Below are positions 63,948 to 64,000 of a DNA stretch of 64,000 nucleotides, one piece after another. The stretch comes from Shewanella indica (GTDB lineage: Bacteria; Pseudomonadota; Gammaproteobacteria; Enterobacterales; Shewanellaceae): positions 112,430 through 176,429 of the forward strand of contig NZ_NIJK01000026.1 of NCBI RefSeq assembly GCF_002836975.1. The letters are read 5' to 3'. Both the position numbers and the translations under genes were made by a program. The number at the start of each line of letters is the position of its first letter. Position 1 is the first letter of the stretch. The notes below the pieces were generated by a model, which made no database searches, was not told where the DNA came from, and worked only from the letters and a program-made list of their open reading frames with translations.

Positions 63948-64000
63948 GGTTCATCCTTGTTTGTTTTTTAATCTTGTACCTGAATAAACTCCTGGAGGAA

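Noticed and set aside
63948..64000. Fur box before the esterase gene
   Set aside because: The short A-rich upstream sequence has no good match to the 19-bp Fur palindrome.

Overview
The window looks like chromosome of a Shewanella-type gammaproteobacterium. The evidence is a lipid-anchored decaheme OmcA/MtrC-family cytochrome, gammaproteobacterial core gene orders (srmB/trmN6, xerD-dsbC-recJ, zapA-6S RNA-fau facing ygfB, ubiH-ubiI, gcvT-gcvH-gcvP), and E. coli-like but clearly diverged proteins. The species cannot be fixed from this window. No rRNA, tRNA, CRISPR array, prophage or intact insertion sequence was seen.

Layout. 1-4.4 kb: 3' end of glnE, zapE, a small FKBP isomerase and an M14 carboxypeptidase. 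4.4-9.8 kb: an L,D-transpeptidase, then a nitric-oxide detoxification unit in which norB (quinol NO reductase) is followed on the same strand by its regulator norR. A sigma-54 promoter and three NorR-type sites lie upstream of norB, and a further perfect NorR site lies between the two genes. 9.8-18.8 kb: nhaP2, lpxL, hldE with a downstream HExxH protein, a TetR-type regulator, a PAS protein with a decayed GGDEF motif, and a radical SAM protein. 18.9-25.7 kb: an RND efflux pair, srmB and trmN6. 26-36.5 kb: brnQ, xerD, dsbC, recJ, a cupin, rpiA, a DUF808 protein, sodC, a membrane protein, fau, 6S RNA and zapA. 36.7-44.6 kb: ygfB, ubiH, ubiI and the glycine cleavage operon.

The accessory part runs from 44.6 to 50.6 kb. 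It starts with two 140-bp direct repeats and three hairpins that share one unusual architecture. It then holds an AT-rich two-gene operon of unknown function, two decayed REP-associated (Y1/RAYT-type) transposase remnants flanking a secreted Cys-rich protein, and a protein with a duplicated PH-like domain and a repetitive linker. From 50.6 kb come a class C beta-lactamase-fold lipoprotein, the solitary decaheme cytochrome behind a CRP-like site, a LysR regulator, DUF2254 and DUF465 proteins, then a PAAR protein, two tandem paralogous one-helix membrane proteins and a zinc-ribbon/rhomboid protease fusion, and finally a CBS-domain protein and a secreted esterase.

The two most interesting non-coding signals are a dispersed ~95-bp repeat found three times, each time just after a stop codon, in the sense orientation and before that gene's intrinsic terminator (after srmB, brnQ and the rhomboid gene); and the hairpin family at 44.6-44.9 kb, whose outer and inner stems vary while the internal loop TGCTCA/CTGCGCG stays constant. 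All functional statements are from reading sequence by eye; no database search was run.
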